Position numbers and translations under genes: made by a program | Notes under the pieces: model-generated | Database searches by the model: none | What the model was told of the DNA's origin: nothing | Seen by the model: only the letters and a program-made list of their open reading frames with translations | Source: Ardenticatenaceae bacterium | Lineage (GTDB): Bacteria; Chloroflexota; Anaerolineae; Promineifilales; Promineifilaceae | DNA length: 64,000 nt | Direction: 5' to 3' | NCBI GenBank assembly: GCA_020634565.1 | Contig: JACKBN010000012.1 | Span: 62,001-126,000 of the forward strand | In this document: positions 1 through 7,236 of the stretch, piece after piece | How positions within the stretch are numbered: position 1 is the first letter of the stretch | How the letters are laid out: every line of letters begins with the position of its first letter

Positions 1-1736
1 TCCGTCAGGCGACCCTCTTCCATCACTTGCAGCAGCACATCAAACACGCGTTGGTGCGCTTTTTCCACCTCGTCGAACAGGATGACCGTGTACGGCCGTT
101 CCCGCACAAAATTGGTCAACTGCCCGCCACCCTGAAAACCGACGTAGCCTGGCGGTGCGCCAATCAGCTTGTTGACGCTTGCCTCTTCCTGGTACTCGCT
201 CATGTCCAGCACCAGCATCGCATCTTCAGAGCCAAACATGAACTCCGCCAGCGCCTTGGCCAGCTCCGATTTACCCACGCCGCTTGGCCCCAAAAAGAGA
301 AAAGAACCAATCGGCCGTTTGGGATCGCGCAAGCCCACGCGGGCTGTTTTTACGGCACGACTCACGGCAAGAACGGCCGTTTCCTGCCCAATGATCCGGC
401 TGTGCAAATGTTCCACCATGTTGGCGTATTTGCCCCGCTCGTCTTCACCCAACTTGCTTACCGGCACGTTAGTAATTTGCGCCGCCGCCTCCAACACATC
501 TTCGGGATCCAGGCGGTTATCGGGGGCAATACCGGGGTAAATGTCTTCTGGACTCGAAGAGTCGATGCGCACCAGGGCACAGCCGCGCTCGATGAGCTGT
601 ATCGCAGCGGCGGGTAGGGCGATGGTTTTAAGGTATTGGCTGGCAATTTGAGCGGCCGTTTCCATCGAGTCGAGATTGATTTCAACTTCATACTCACTTT
701 TCAGCCGCTCCTCGTGAGCATGCAGCACCGAAATAGTTTCCTTCACGGTGGTCGGCGGCACGTTGAGCCGTTGCGTGTTCTGGCGGATGAGGTTGTTCTG
801 GCTCAGCAGTTCGTAATCCCCCGGCGTGGTGGTGCCGATGATGATTTGCTCATTGCCTAGCAGCGCTTTTTGCAGTTCGCGGTTCACCTGGTCGGGGAAC
901 GGAGCGCGCAGCCGGTCGGCAAAAAAGCGCTGGATGTTGGGCACCAGCAGCACGCCGCCGCTGGCCCGGCGCAGCCCGGCGCGCATTGCCGCTAGCGGAT
1001 TTTCCAATAGGGCCGTTTCGCTAATCTGCACCAGCGAGCGCAAATTGGCAAAGCCGTTCCCCTCGGCGATGGCCTGAGCCAAACTTTGCCCCAGGGTGCG
1101 CTTGCCTGCGCCTTCTGGCCCCACCAAAATGACATGCCGGTTTTGCGCCAGCGAGATCAGGCTGATCAGGTCGCGCAGCAGTTCTTGGCGCTCGTACACA
1201 ATCGTGGTGCGCCCCTCTTTCGCTTCAGACACAAAATCGTGGATGATAGGCGTGCCTTCTTGCCCCACGTCGTTGAGCAGGGTGAGAACGGCCGTTGGGT
1301 TCACGCCAGCCCGTTGCAAAACGGCCGATGTGGTGATGGGATGCTGGGCCATCGCCGCCAAAACGTGGCCGGAACCTGCTTTCAGTTCCTCCCGCGCCTG
1401 GGCCATCGTCAGCCCCTCGTCAATGACGACGAGCATTTCTTCATCCAGGGCAATATCCTTGCCAAAATCATCGGTGAAGTAGAATTTGGCGTTGCGGCCT
1501 TTGTTGGTGTGTGCCATCATCTCCACACGGCGCGTCAGGTCGTCCAGATCGAAGCCGCGCTGCTGCTGGAGCTGTTGCAAAATTTGGTACGCCACCGATT
1601 TGGGCTCGTCCAAAAAGGTGCGCAGCAGCAGGTGAGGCGTCAGCAGCTTGATCTGGTACTCGCTCAGCTTGCTGCCCGCCGTGGTCATCAGTCCGGCCAA
1701 TTCAGATGTGGGGATGTTTGGATTCAGGTTGCTCAT
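1..1736 (-). CDS. Clp-type AAA+ ATPase (ClpA/B/C family), C-terminus outside window
   Basis: Hand translation of the minus strand from ATG at 1736 gives 578 codons that run off the window start, so the gene is partial. The product is a two-ring Hsp100 unfoldase that threads proteins, alone or into ClpP. Residues 1-150 resemble a Clp N domain. The first AAA module has Walker A GPEGAGKRT near residue 205. The second has GPSGVGKSE near residue 490, followed by VILFDEVEKAH and the start of the sensor region. The position expected for Walker B of the first module reads GGVLLVPNIQ, without the usual Asp-Glu, so the first ring may bind but not hydrolyse ATP. Whether it is ClpB- or ClpC-like cannot be settled without the C-terminus and middle domain. 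Confidence 0.9.
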   Translation of the reverse strand, partial: MSNLNPNIPTSELAGLMTTAGSKLSEYQIKLLTPHLLLRTFLDEPKSVAYQILQQLQQQRGFDLDDLTRRVEMMAHTNKGRNAKFYFTDDFGKDIALDEEMLVVIDEGLTMAQAREELKAGSGHVLAAMAQHPITTSAVLQRAGVNPTAVLTLLNDVGQEGTPIIHDFVSEAKEGRTTIVYERQELLRDLISLISLAQNRHVILVGPEGAGKRTLGQSLAQAIAEGNGFANLRSLVQISETALLENPLAAMRAGLRRASGGVLLVPNIQRFFADRLRAPFPDQVNRELQKALLGNEQIIIGTTTPGDYELLSQNNLIRQNTQRLNVPPTTVKETISVLHAHEERLKSEYEVEINLDSMETAAQIASQYLKTIALPAAAIQLIERGCALVRIDSSSPEDIYPGIAPDNRLDPEDVLEAAAQITNVPVSKLGEDERGKYANMVEHLHSRIIGQETAVLAVSRAVKTARVGLRDPKRPIGSFLFLGPSGVGKSELAKALAEFMFGSEDAMLVLDMSEYQEEASVNKLIGAPPGYVGFQGGGQLTNFVRERPYTVILFDEVEKAHQRVFDVLLQVMEEGRLT

Positions 1737-1783
1737 GGTGGCAATGTTACATCGCCCGCGCCCGTTCTGCCAACCAAGAAAAT

Positions 1784-1852
1784 TTACCGCAGAGGACGCG
1801 GAGAACGCAGAGAAAAAGAAAAACTCCGTGGCCTTCGCTCGCTCTGCGGTTA
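1784..1852. repeat. CGCAGAG-word inverted repeat
   Basis: The left arm carries CCGCAGAGGACGCGGAGAA-type words and the right arm CTCTGCGGT. It lies between the Clp gene start and the CoA-transferase stop. Relatives lie at 6400, 12841, 22324, 23858 and 57038. Confidence 0.7.
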
Positions 1853-1858
1853 AAAAAT

Positions 1859-2680
1859 TTAGCCCAAAATTTCCTTCTCAGCAGCGAGGATTTGGCGGAG
1901 TTTGGCTTTGCGATGGGCACCACGTAAGGTTTCCAGGGTGCGGATGCCCAGTGGGTCGATTTTTTCGCGTAGGAGTTGAAGCTCTTCGGCCGTGGGCGGC
2001 TCGGTTTCCTGCAAATCGGGGGCAATTTCCAGCGGGAAGCCGGTTTTGGCCTGGATGCGCTTTGGGGTGATGTTGGGGTGATAGGTGGTGAGGCGGAGAC
2101 GGCCGTTTTCACCCCCAAAATCAAACTGCCCCAAATCGCTCACCAAATAGCGCGGTCCGCGGCCTTGTTTGCGCTCCGGCACGTGCCCCACGCCGCTGCG
2201 GAAATCGAGCTGCGGCACAAAGGTGTGCCGTCCGTGGCGCGGCACGTAGAGGCAGACGTTTTCCTCAAAAACGGTCACATCGGGAATACCTGCGGAGCCG
2301 GGGAGGCGCAGGCGGGGCTGCTCGTAGCTGCCACCCATGAAAACATTGTTGAAATTGCCCAATGGATCCACCTGGCCGGGCCGGAAAAATTCTTTGGGCT
2401 GGTAGCGCGGCAAAAAGTCGCAGACGCCGGTGATAAAGTTGATGGTGAACAGTCCATTGTTGAGCCACAAATTCTCCACCGTGGCCAGCCCCAGCGGGGC
2501 AAATTCCTGGCAAAACGTCTGCCCAATGGCCGAGATGAAGGTGAGGTTGGGCGCGTGCGTTAGCTTGGCTAGCAGGTAACCCGCCGCCACCAGCGGGGTA
2601 GACATCCCTTGGGCGACCAGCTCGCCATCTTCAATTTGGCGGCTGATGCAAACGCAAATTAGTTCGTCAATCGTGTACAT
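1859..2680 (-). CDS. CoA-transferase subunit beta (glutaconate CoA-transferase B-like)
   Basis: This is a 273-residue protein of the family I CoA-transferase beta subunit. It fits the GctB-like branch found with 3-oxoadipate, glutaconate and IpdB-type enzymes: N-terminal YTIDELICVCISRQIEDG, then LAKLTHAPNL, a glycine-rich GNFNNVFMGG and late PNITPKRIQ. Such subunits pair with an alpha subunit to move CoA between carboxylic acids. The alpha subunit is encoded directly upstream on the same strand (2698-3513), so the two almost certainly form one operon. I chose ATG 2680; a longer TTG start at 2689 lies in repeat sequence. The physiological substrate cannot be read from sequence. Confidence 0.85.
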   Translation of the reverse strand: MYTIDELICVCISRQIEDGELVAQGMSTPLVAAGYLLAKLTHAPNLTFISAIGQTFCQEFAPLGLATVENLWLNNGLFTINFITGVCDFLPRYQPKEFFRPGQVDPLGNFNNVFMGGSYEQPRLRLPGSAGIPDVTVFEENVCLYVPRHGRHTFVPQLDFRSGVGHVPERKQGRGPRYLVSDLGQFDFGGENGRLRLTTYHPNITPKRIQAKTGFPLEIAPDLQETEPPTAEELQLLREKIDPLGIRTLETLRGAHRKAKLRQILAAEKEILG

Positions 2681-2744
2681 AATTACCAATTACTCAATTA
2701 CTGCTTACCCTTTGTAATTGGGTAATTCGTAATTGGGTAATTTA
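2681..2744. repeat. GTAATTGG-word inverted repeat between CoA-transferase genes
   Basis: Words of the type AATTACC and GGTAATT form two complementary arms. The right part runs into the end of the alpha subunit and encodes its last residues (NYPITNYPITKGKQ). Relatives lie at 25624 and 39911. Confidence 0.7.
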
Positions 2745-3513
2745 CATAATCCTCAAACTCTCCAGCATGGCAGGCGTCGATGTAGCGCAGGATTTCTTCG
2801 CCGTCGAGGGGGTAAGCAGGGTAGCAAGAGGTGGGCCACGCGCCATTGGGTTGATGGCAAACGGCCGTTACTGGCAACCCTGTCAACTCTGCGGGTCCTT
2901 CTAATTTTTCTACCACCGTTTCGGCGGTCAAAATTACGGTTTTGGCGACGTTGCTCAGCATCTCGTCAATGGTGGGATTGCCGCCCAGGATGGCGTTGCC
3001 AAACCGGTCGGCTTGCAGCACGTGAATGATGGCCACGTCCACGTCGATGGCGGGAAAGGCGGTGAGCGTTTCGCCGCTGTACGGGTCGGTGATTGTTTTC
3101 ACATCGGGGCGCACTTTGAACAGGTCGGTGCCCTGCCAGGCGCGGCTGGGCATAAAGCCGAGCTTGCCTACGGTTGCGCGCAGCCCGCAGGCAATACTTG
3201 CTTCGCTCTCTTCCATGATGGTGAGACGGCCGTTTTCCACCATCTTCGTAAACATTGGGGCCAACCCAAACGACTCCAGCCCAAAGTAGCAGGTGCGGAT
3301 GTGACTGACACAGCCGCCGCCAACGAGCATGTCGCTGGCCAGCCCGGCGGTAAACGTGAGTAGCGTCAGGTTTTGCGGACGGGGCTGTTGTTGCAACAAA
3401 GCGCGCACAAAGGCGACGGGACGCCGGTAAATGGTCATCCCACCCAGGGCGATGGTTTGGTTATTGCGAATGAGGGGGAGAACGGCCGTTAAATCCACCA
3501 GTTTATCTTGCAT
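2698..3513 (-). CDS. CoA-transferase subunit alpha (glutaconate CoA-transferase A-like)
   Basis: This 271-residue partner of the beta subunit downstream has family I alpha-subunit features: DLTAVLPLIRNNQTIALGG near the N-terminus, LTFTAGLASDMLVGGG, a central EESEASIACGLRA and DVDVAIIHVLQADRFGNA. ATG 3513 begins at the conserved region. The open frame continues upstream to 3648, but only through repeat-like DNA. The last roughly 14 residues are encoded by the intergenic GTAATTGG repeat, so the original stop seems to have been overrun or replaced by the repeat. The enzyme presumably acts in the cytoplasm on an organic acid-CoA pair that cannot be named here. Confidence 0.85.
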   Translation of the reverse strand: MQDKLVDLTAVLPLIRNNQTIALGGMTIYRRPVAFVRALLQQQPRPQNLTLLTFTAGLASDMLVGGGCVSHIRTCYFGLESFGLAPMFTKMVENGRLTIMEESEASIACGLRATVGKLGFMPSRAWQGTDLFKVRPDVKTITDPYSGETLTAFPAIDVDVAIIHVLQADRFGNAILGGNPTIDEMLSNVAKTVILTAETVVEKLEGPAELTGLPVTAVCHQPNGAWPTSCYPAYPLDGEEILRYIDACHAGEFEDYVNYPITNYPITKGKQ

Positions 3514-3526
3514 GACAAAAATTGTA

Positions 3527-3593
3527 GGCGTAGAGACGTTGCATTGCAATGTCTGTTTGCCGGTAGGGGCAGGTCTCAGACCTGCTCCTACAC
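3527..3593. repeat. Two small inverted repeats (GTAGAGACGTTGCA and GTAGGGGCAG types)
   Basis: The first has a TAGAGACGTTGCA arm followed by an imperfect complement; a perfect relative is at 5301. The second (3561-3593) pairs GTAGGGGCAGG with CCTGCTCCTAC; a relative is at 60258. Both lie between the divergently transcribed CoA-transferase and TIR genes. Confidence 0.6.
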
Positions 3594-3652
3594 CGACATG
3601 ATGTTTTTTGTATAATTGCCTAAACCAGAAACCAAAAGATGCCAACATACCT

Positions 3653-5080
3653 ATGACTTACGACAAACGTCAACTCAACGAATTTATCATCGAACATTTT
3701 ACTGACGAAGAGCTGCGCATTCTGTGCGCCGTGGAATTTCGGGCTGTGTATGATGACTTTTCTGATGGCTGGGGCAAAAAGCGCAAGGTGATGGAGCTCA
3801 TTGGTTGGTGTGAACGCAACTCGGAGGAAGAAAAGTTACTCACTGTTTTGCAGCGAGAGCGTTCCAGACCGTTCCGCGCCACGTTTGGCCAGACGGTTGT
3901 GCAGGCTGAGGCGGTGACTGTGCCCGTAGGCGAGCGCAATTCACGCCAAATTTTCATCAGCCACGCTCACCAGGATGCGGAACTGGCGCAGCGGCTGGCT
4001 ACCGATTTGCGCGCCAATGACTGGCAGACCTGGATTGCTCCTGACAGTATTAAACCAGGGGAGTCGTGGGTAAAAGCAATTAGTCGTGGGTTGGATGAGA
4101 GTGCAATTTTTGTCTTAGTACTTACGCCTGATGCCGTTCGTTCCCGTTGGGTAGAACATGAAACAAACGTGGCGATAAGTTTAGAGCGTTCGGGTGAGTT
4201 GGCCTTTTTTCCCCTTGATGTAAAACCATGTCGCCCGCCCGCTTTGTGGCGCGGTTACCAGTTTGTTTCTTTCCAAAATGCCTATCAGGCTGATCTGGCC
4301 AACTTGCTCAAGCTGCTTGCGGGTGAACCGCTTGCACCCCCGCCGTTGCCCAAAGAAAAACCTAAACCCACACCTGCCAAAATTGAGGTGCAGCCCCGCG
4401 AAAAACCCCAAATTCTCGTACCCAACCCGCCGGATATTCGGGTGCATCCCATTACGGGCAAAGAGATGATACGCATTCCGGCGGGTGATTTTTTGTATGG
4501 CGACAACAAGGAAAAACGGTACCTGCCTGAATTTTGGATGGCCAAAACGCCTGTGACCAATGCGGAATATGCTCGATTTGTGGCTGCGCTAGGACATGAG
4601 CCGCCCAAGCATTGGCAGGGTAGCAAAACACCGCCGCCAGAAATTGCCGACCATCTGGTTGTGCGTGTTAGCTGGCACGATGCCCAGGCGTATGCCAAAT
4701 GGGCTAACTGCCGACTGCCCACTGAGGAAGAGTGGCAAAAAGCAGCCAGAGGTACTGACGGGCGCGATTACCCTTGGGGTAATGACTGGTTGGATAATCA
4801 TTGCAATACGCGAGAAGCAGGCATTGGTACAACCTCACCGATTGGCCAGTTTTCACCGCAGGGGGACAGCCCTTATGGCTGCGTGGATATGAGCGGCAAC
4901 GTGTTCGAATGGACAAATAGTTGGTACGATGAAAGTAAACAACGCCGCGTGCTGTGCGGCGGTTCTTGGGACGGCCATCATAGGTACGCGCGTGTGGCGT
5001 TCCGCGTCAAGTACGGTCCAGACGGCTCCTACAACAATCTCGGTTTTCGTGTGGTCTCTCCCGTTGTTTCTGGTTTCTGA
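3653..5080 (+). CDS. EAD-like / TIR / FGE-sulfatase (C-type lectin fold) fusion, predicted conflict protein
   Basis: The product has 475 residues from ATG 3653. Residues 1-70 (FTDEELRILC, later KVMELIGWCER) resemble an effector-associated death-like adaptor domain. Residues 100-230 are a TIR domain: RQIFISHAHQDAELAQRL, DSIKPGESW, VLTPDAVRSRWVEHE. After a Pro/Lys-rich linker, residues 270-470 form a formylglycine-generating-enzyme-like domain: MIRIPAGDF, RLPTEEEWQKAARG, YPWGND, DMSGNVFEW, GGSW, LGFRVV. The catalytic cysteines of true FGE are absent near GGSW, so this part is more likely a lectin-like ligand binder. Bacterial TIR domains commonly cleave NAD+ or make signalling nucleotides. A TATAAT at 3611-3616 and a five-codon ORF whose TGA overlaps the ATG precede the gene. 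There is no ACGGCCGT in the gene, unlike nearly all neighbours. Domain order is clear; defence function is inferred. Confidence 0.85.
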   Translation: MTYDKRQLNEFIIEHFTDEELRILCAVEFRAVYDDFSDGWGKKRKVMELIGWCERNSEEEKLLTVLQRERSRPFRATFGQTVVQAEAVTVPVGERNSRQIFISHAHQDAELAQRLATDLRANDWQTWIAPDSIKPGESWVKAISRGLDESAIFVLVLTPDAVRSRWVEHETNVAISLERSGELAFFPLDVKPCRPPALWRGYQFVSFQNAYQADLANLLKLLAGEPLAPPPLPKEKPKPTPAKIEVQPREKPQILVPNPPDIRVHPITGKEMIRIPAGDFLYGDNKEKRYLPEFWMAKTPVTNAEYARFVAALGHEPPKHWQGSKTPPPEIADHLVVRVSWHDAQAYAKWANCRLPTEEEWQKAARGTDGRDYPWGNDWLDNHCNTREAGIGTTSPIGQFSPQGDSPYGCVDMSGNVFEWTNSWYDESKQRRVLCGGSWDGHHRYARVAFRVKYGPDGSYNNLGFRVVSPVVSGF

Positions 5081-5110
5081 GTTCTGGTTTTCTGGCTTCT
5101 GAAAGGGGGG

Positions 5111-5132
5111 GCTGGGGGGCAAACCCCCCAGC
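5111..5132. other. 9-bp stem, 4-nt loop hairpin just after the TIR-FGE gene
   Basis: GCTGGGGGG (5111-5119) and CCCCCCAGC (5124-5132) flank a CAAA loop. No T-run follows, so it is not a typical intrinsic terminator. Its size and place, about 30 bases after the stop and 58 after the GGSW..LGFRVV segment, resemble the hairpin found downstream of the variable region in diversity-generating retroelements. This is suggestive only. Confidence 0.5.
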
Positions 5133-5193
5133 GGTTTGCGTGAGTCGCATCATTTTTTGTGGCAACAATCGCATCGTGTCTTTCCAAACGAAG

Positions 5194-5232
5194 TGAGGAA
5201 TCTTTCTGCTGTGTAAAATGAAAGATTCCTCG
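5194..5232. repeat. GAGGAATCTTTC inverted repeat
   Basis: GAGGAATCTTTC pairs with GAAAGATTCCTC across a short loop in the gap between convergent genes. I see no coding sequence between 5081 and 5347. Confidence 0.6.
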
Positions 5233-5264
5233 TCGCTTCGCTCGCTCGGAATACGGGGGGCAAC

Positions 5265-5292
5265 AAAAAACGCGGACGTGATTGTCCGCGTT
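5265..5292 (-). terminator. Intrinsic terminator of the polyprenyl synthase gene
   Basis: Read on the minus strand, AACGCGGAC and GTCCGCGTT form a stem with a six-base loop followed by a run of T. It lies about 55 bases past the polyprenyl synthase stop codon. Confidence 0.65.
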
Positions 5293-5300
5293 CGCCATTC

Positions 5301-5329
5301 GTAGAGACGTTGCATTGCAACGTCTCTAC
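5301..5329. repeat. Perfect 14-bp-arm palindrome GTAGAGACGTTGCA
   Basis: Two 14-base arms surround a single central T. An imperfect relative lies at 3527. It sits directly before the polyprenyl synthase stop. Confidence 0.75.
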
Positions 5330-5347
5330 AATCAGTTTCTGTTTGGA

Positions 5348-6280
5348 TTAGTTTTGCCGGTCTAGCACCATCTCGATGAGGGCTTCCATTTCGGTGCGGG
5401 CGGGGGATGGGGGGATGTTGGCCAGGGCGTTGCGGGCGCGTACGGCCGTTTCCTCCGCCTGCATCCGGGCTACTTCTACGGCACCCGATTCGCGCAGGTT
5501 GGCCATCATCCGGGCGACGGGGTCGTCATCAATTTCGGCAACCGCTTCTTGCACAGCAATGCCCCCGTTTTGTGTGGCCATTACACCGCGATTTTGGGCG
5601 ATGTCGGTGCCCACGGGCTTGCCCAGCGTTTCTGGGTCGCCAATGATGTCCAGAATATCATCCACAATTTGGAAGGTGAGACCAAGGTTGTAGGCGTAGG
5701 TGGAGAGCGCTTCAACCATCTCTTCATCGGCGTCGGCGAGCATGGCACCCATGCGGGCGACGGCTTCAAACAGGCTGGCTGTCTTGCGACTGATGATGGT
5801 TTTGTACGTTTCGCGGTCCATGTTGCCCGCTTTGGCAGCGGCTGCTTGCAGCGTTTCACCTTCTACCAGCTTCGTCGTGGCCGTGGCCATGATGACGTTG
5901 TATTCGGAGGGGTAGGGACCCATCAGTTCGTACACTTTGGTGAAGAGGTAGTCGCCAGCCAGCAGGGCGAAGGTGCGTCCCCAACGAGCGTGCACGGTAA
6001 TCTGGCCGCGCCGCGTCATGCTGTGGTCGTTGATGTCGTCGTGAACGAGGGTGGCGGTGTGCACCATTTCGATGGCGGCAGACATGGGCACGACGCGTTG
6101 AACATCCGTGCCACCAGAGGCCAAATAGGCCAAGATGCCAAGCTGCGGGCGCAGGCGTTTGCCCCCGGATTTAATGATGTGCAATCCAGCATCTTGCAAC
6201 ACATCTACGTCACTGCTGACGACGTCGCGCAGCTGTTGTTCTACGGCTTCCAATCCTTCTTGCACAATCTGCTTTACCAT
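5348..6280 (-). CDS. Polyprenyl diphosphate synthase (trans-type)
   Basis: This 310-residue trans-prenyltransferase adds isopentenyl diphosphate units to an allylic primer, making the side chain of quinones or another polyprenyl lipid. The first Asp-rich motif is DDINDHSMTRRG near residue 85, after ATLVH. The second is FQIVDDILDIIGD near residue 215. GGKRLRPQL near residue 45 is the usual substrate-binding stretch. I chose ATG 6280 (MVKQIVQEG) because a good promoter (TTGACG-17-TATAAT on the minus strand) lies inside the longer open frame that begins at 6346. Chain length cannot be read reliably. The gene stands alone, with a terminator at 5265-5292. Confidence 0.9.
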   Translation of the reverse strand: MVKQIVQEGLEAVEQQLRDVVSSDVDVLQDAGLHIIKSGGKRLRPQLGILAYLASGGTDVQRVVPMSAAIEMVHTATLVHDDINDHSMTRRGQITVHARWGRTFALLAGDYLFTKVYELMGPYPSEYNVIMATATTKLVEGETLQAAAAKAGNMDRETYKTIISRKTASLFEAVARMGAMLADADEEMVEALSTYAYNLGLTFQIVDDILDIIGDPETLGKPVGTDIAQNRGVMATQNGGIAVQEAVAEIDDDPVARMMANLRESGAVEVARMQAEETAVRARNALANIPPSPARTEMEALIEMVLDRQN

Positions 6281-6328
6281 AAGATTTACCTTGTTCACAA
6301 CTTTCAATTTTTTTTGAACGATGTGTGG

Positions 6329-6357
6329 ATTATAAAATAGGTTCAAATAGGCGTCAA
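6329..6357 (-). promoter_or_regulatory. Sigma-70-type promoter for polyprenyl synthase
   Basis: On the minus strand, TTGACG (6352-6357) and TATAAT (6329-6334) are 17 bases apart, about 50 bases before the chosen ATG. Confidence 0.65.
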
Positions 6358-6399
6358 GGGAATTGTGAAAATTATCGCAACCTCTTAAGTTTCATTTTG

Positions 6400-6458
6400 G
6401 CCACAGAGGACACAGAGAAATCAGAGAAAAACTCTAAAACCTCTGTGTCCTCTGTGGC
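6400..6458. repeat. CACAGAGGA-word inverted repeat
   Basis: The left arm is GCCACAGAGGACACAGAGA and the right arm ends in CTCTGTGTCCTCTGTGGC. It lies in the 318-base gap between the divergent polyprenyl synthase and xanthine PRTase genes. Besides this and two ACGGCCGT copies I see nothing else in the gap; no purine riboswitch was recognised. Confidence 0.7.
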
Positions 6459-6598
6459 TTTTATATTCGCCTGTTTATGATGATATAAGATATTATTCGT
6501 TTGGCAATGTGAATTACGGCCGTAAGATTGTTATTTTAGTCATGTGGGCAGTGCGAAGACGGCCGTTTCTAATCATCAAAAGTTAAGGGAAGAGGTGA

Positions 6599-7171
6599 AT
6601 GGACGCATTAAAGCGCAGAATTGAGCAGGAAGGACAAAATTTGGGGCGGGGAATCCTCAAAATTGACAGTTTTTTGAACCACCAGATTGATGCACAATTA
6701 ATGGAACAGATTGGCGAAGCGATTGCCGCTGAGTTTGGCGCGACACAGCCGACGCGCGTCTTGACGGCCGAAGTGAGCGGCCTGATTCCGGCGGCGATGG
6801 CCGGTAAGGCGCTGGGCAATATTCCAGTGGTGTATGCTCGCAAGAAGAAGCCGATCACGATGATGGAGCCGGTGTTTGTGGAGAACGCGCCCAGCCACAC
6901 CAAAGGGGATGTCGTGTCGTTGATGGTCTCGCCCGAGTTTTTGCACGCAGGGGATCGGGTGCTAATTGTGGATGATTTTCTGGCGACGGGGCGTACCATT
7001 GCGGCGCTGGCCCGGATTGTGCAGAGCAGCGGGGCAACGCTGGTGGGTATCGCCACGGTGGTAGAAAAGACGTTTGAGGGTGGCCGCGAGATGCTGTTGG
7101 AGTGGGGCGTTCCTATTTATTCGGCGGCGACGATTGTGGATATGGCAGACGGCCGTATCCAACTGGCGTAA
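6599..7171 (+). CDS. xpt: Xanthine phosphoribosyltransferase
   Basis: This 190-residue type I PRTase matches Bacillus-type Xpt over its whole length: MDALKRRIEQEGQNLGRGILKIDSF at the start, VYARKKKP in the hood region and the PRPP-binding VLIVDDFLATGRT near residue 121. It joins xanthine to PRPP to give XMP, a purine salvage step that feeds guaA at 9258. A clear ribosome site (GGAAGAGG) lies just before ATG 6599. Purine PRTases with this layout are very consistent, so the call is firm; only hypoxanthine or guanine preference would be the alternative. Confidence 0.92.
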   Translation: MDALKRRIEQEGQNLGRGILKIDSFLNHQIDAQLMEQIGEAIAAEFGATQPTRVLTAEVSGLIPAAMAGKALGNIPVVYARKKKPITMMEPVFVENAPSHTKGDVVSLMVSPEFLHAGDRVLIVDDFLATGRTIAALARIVQSSGATLVGIATVVEKTFEGGREMLLEWGVPIYSAATIVDMADGRIQLA

Positions 7172-7174
7172 AGT

Positions 7175-7228
7175 TATTTCCCCGGAAACTATGTGCGCTG
7201 ACGCTTGAGAACAGTTTCCGGGGAAATG
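7175..7228. repeat. CCGGAAACT inverted repeat
   Basis: ATTTCCCCGGAAACT pairs with AGTTTCCGGGGAAAT. It probably ends xpt transcription. Relatives lie at 19024, 24853 and 63932. Confidence 0.75.
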
Positions 7229-7236
7229 GGTAGTCC

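Noticed and set aside
3639..3655. Five-codon ORF (MPTYL) before the TIR gene as a regulatory leader
   Set aside because: It has no ribosome site and no biased codons. The TGA-ATG overlap may be chance.
3653..5080. Active formylglycine-generating enzyme or sulfatase modifier
   Set aside because: The catalytic cysteines are missing, and a TIR fusion with no sulfatase nearby points to a binding role.
5549..6340. Long plus-strand frame opposite the polyprenyl synthase
   Set aside because: It mirrors a highly conserved gene and its translation is His/Val-rich without any known pattern; a shadow frame.
6459..6598. Purine riboswitch before xpt
   Set aside because: No recognisable purine aptamer core and no terminator hairpin in the region.
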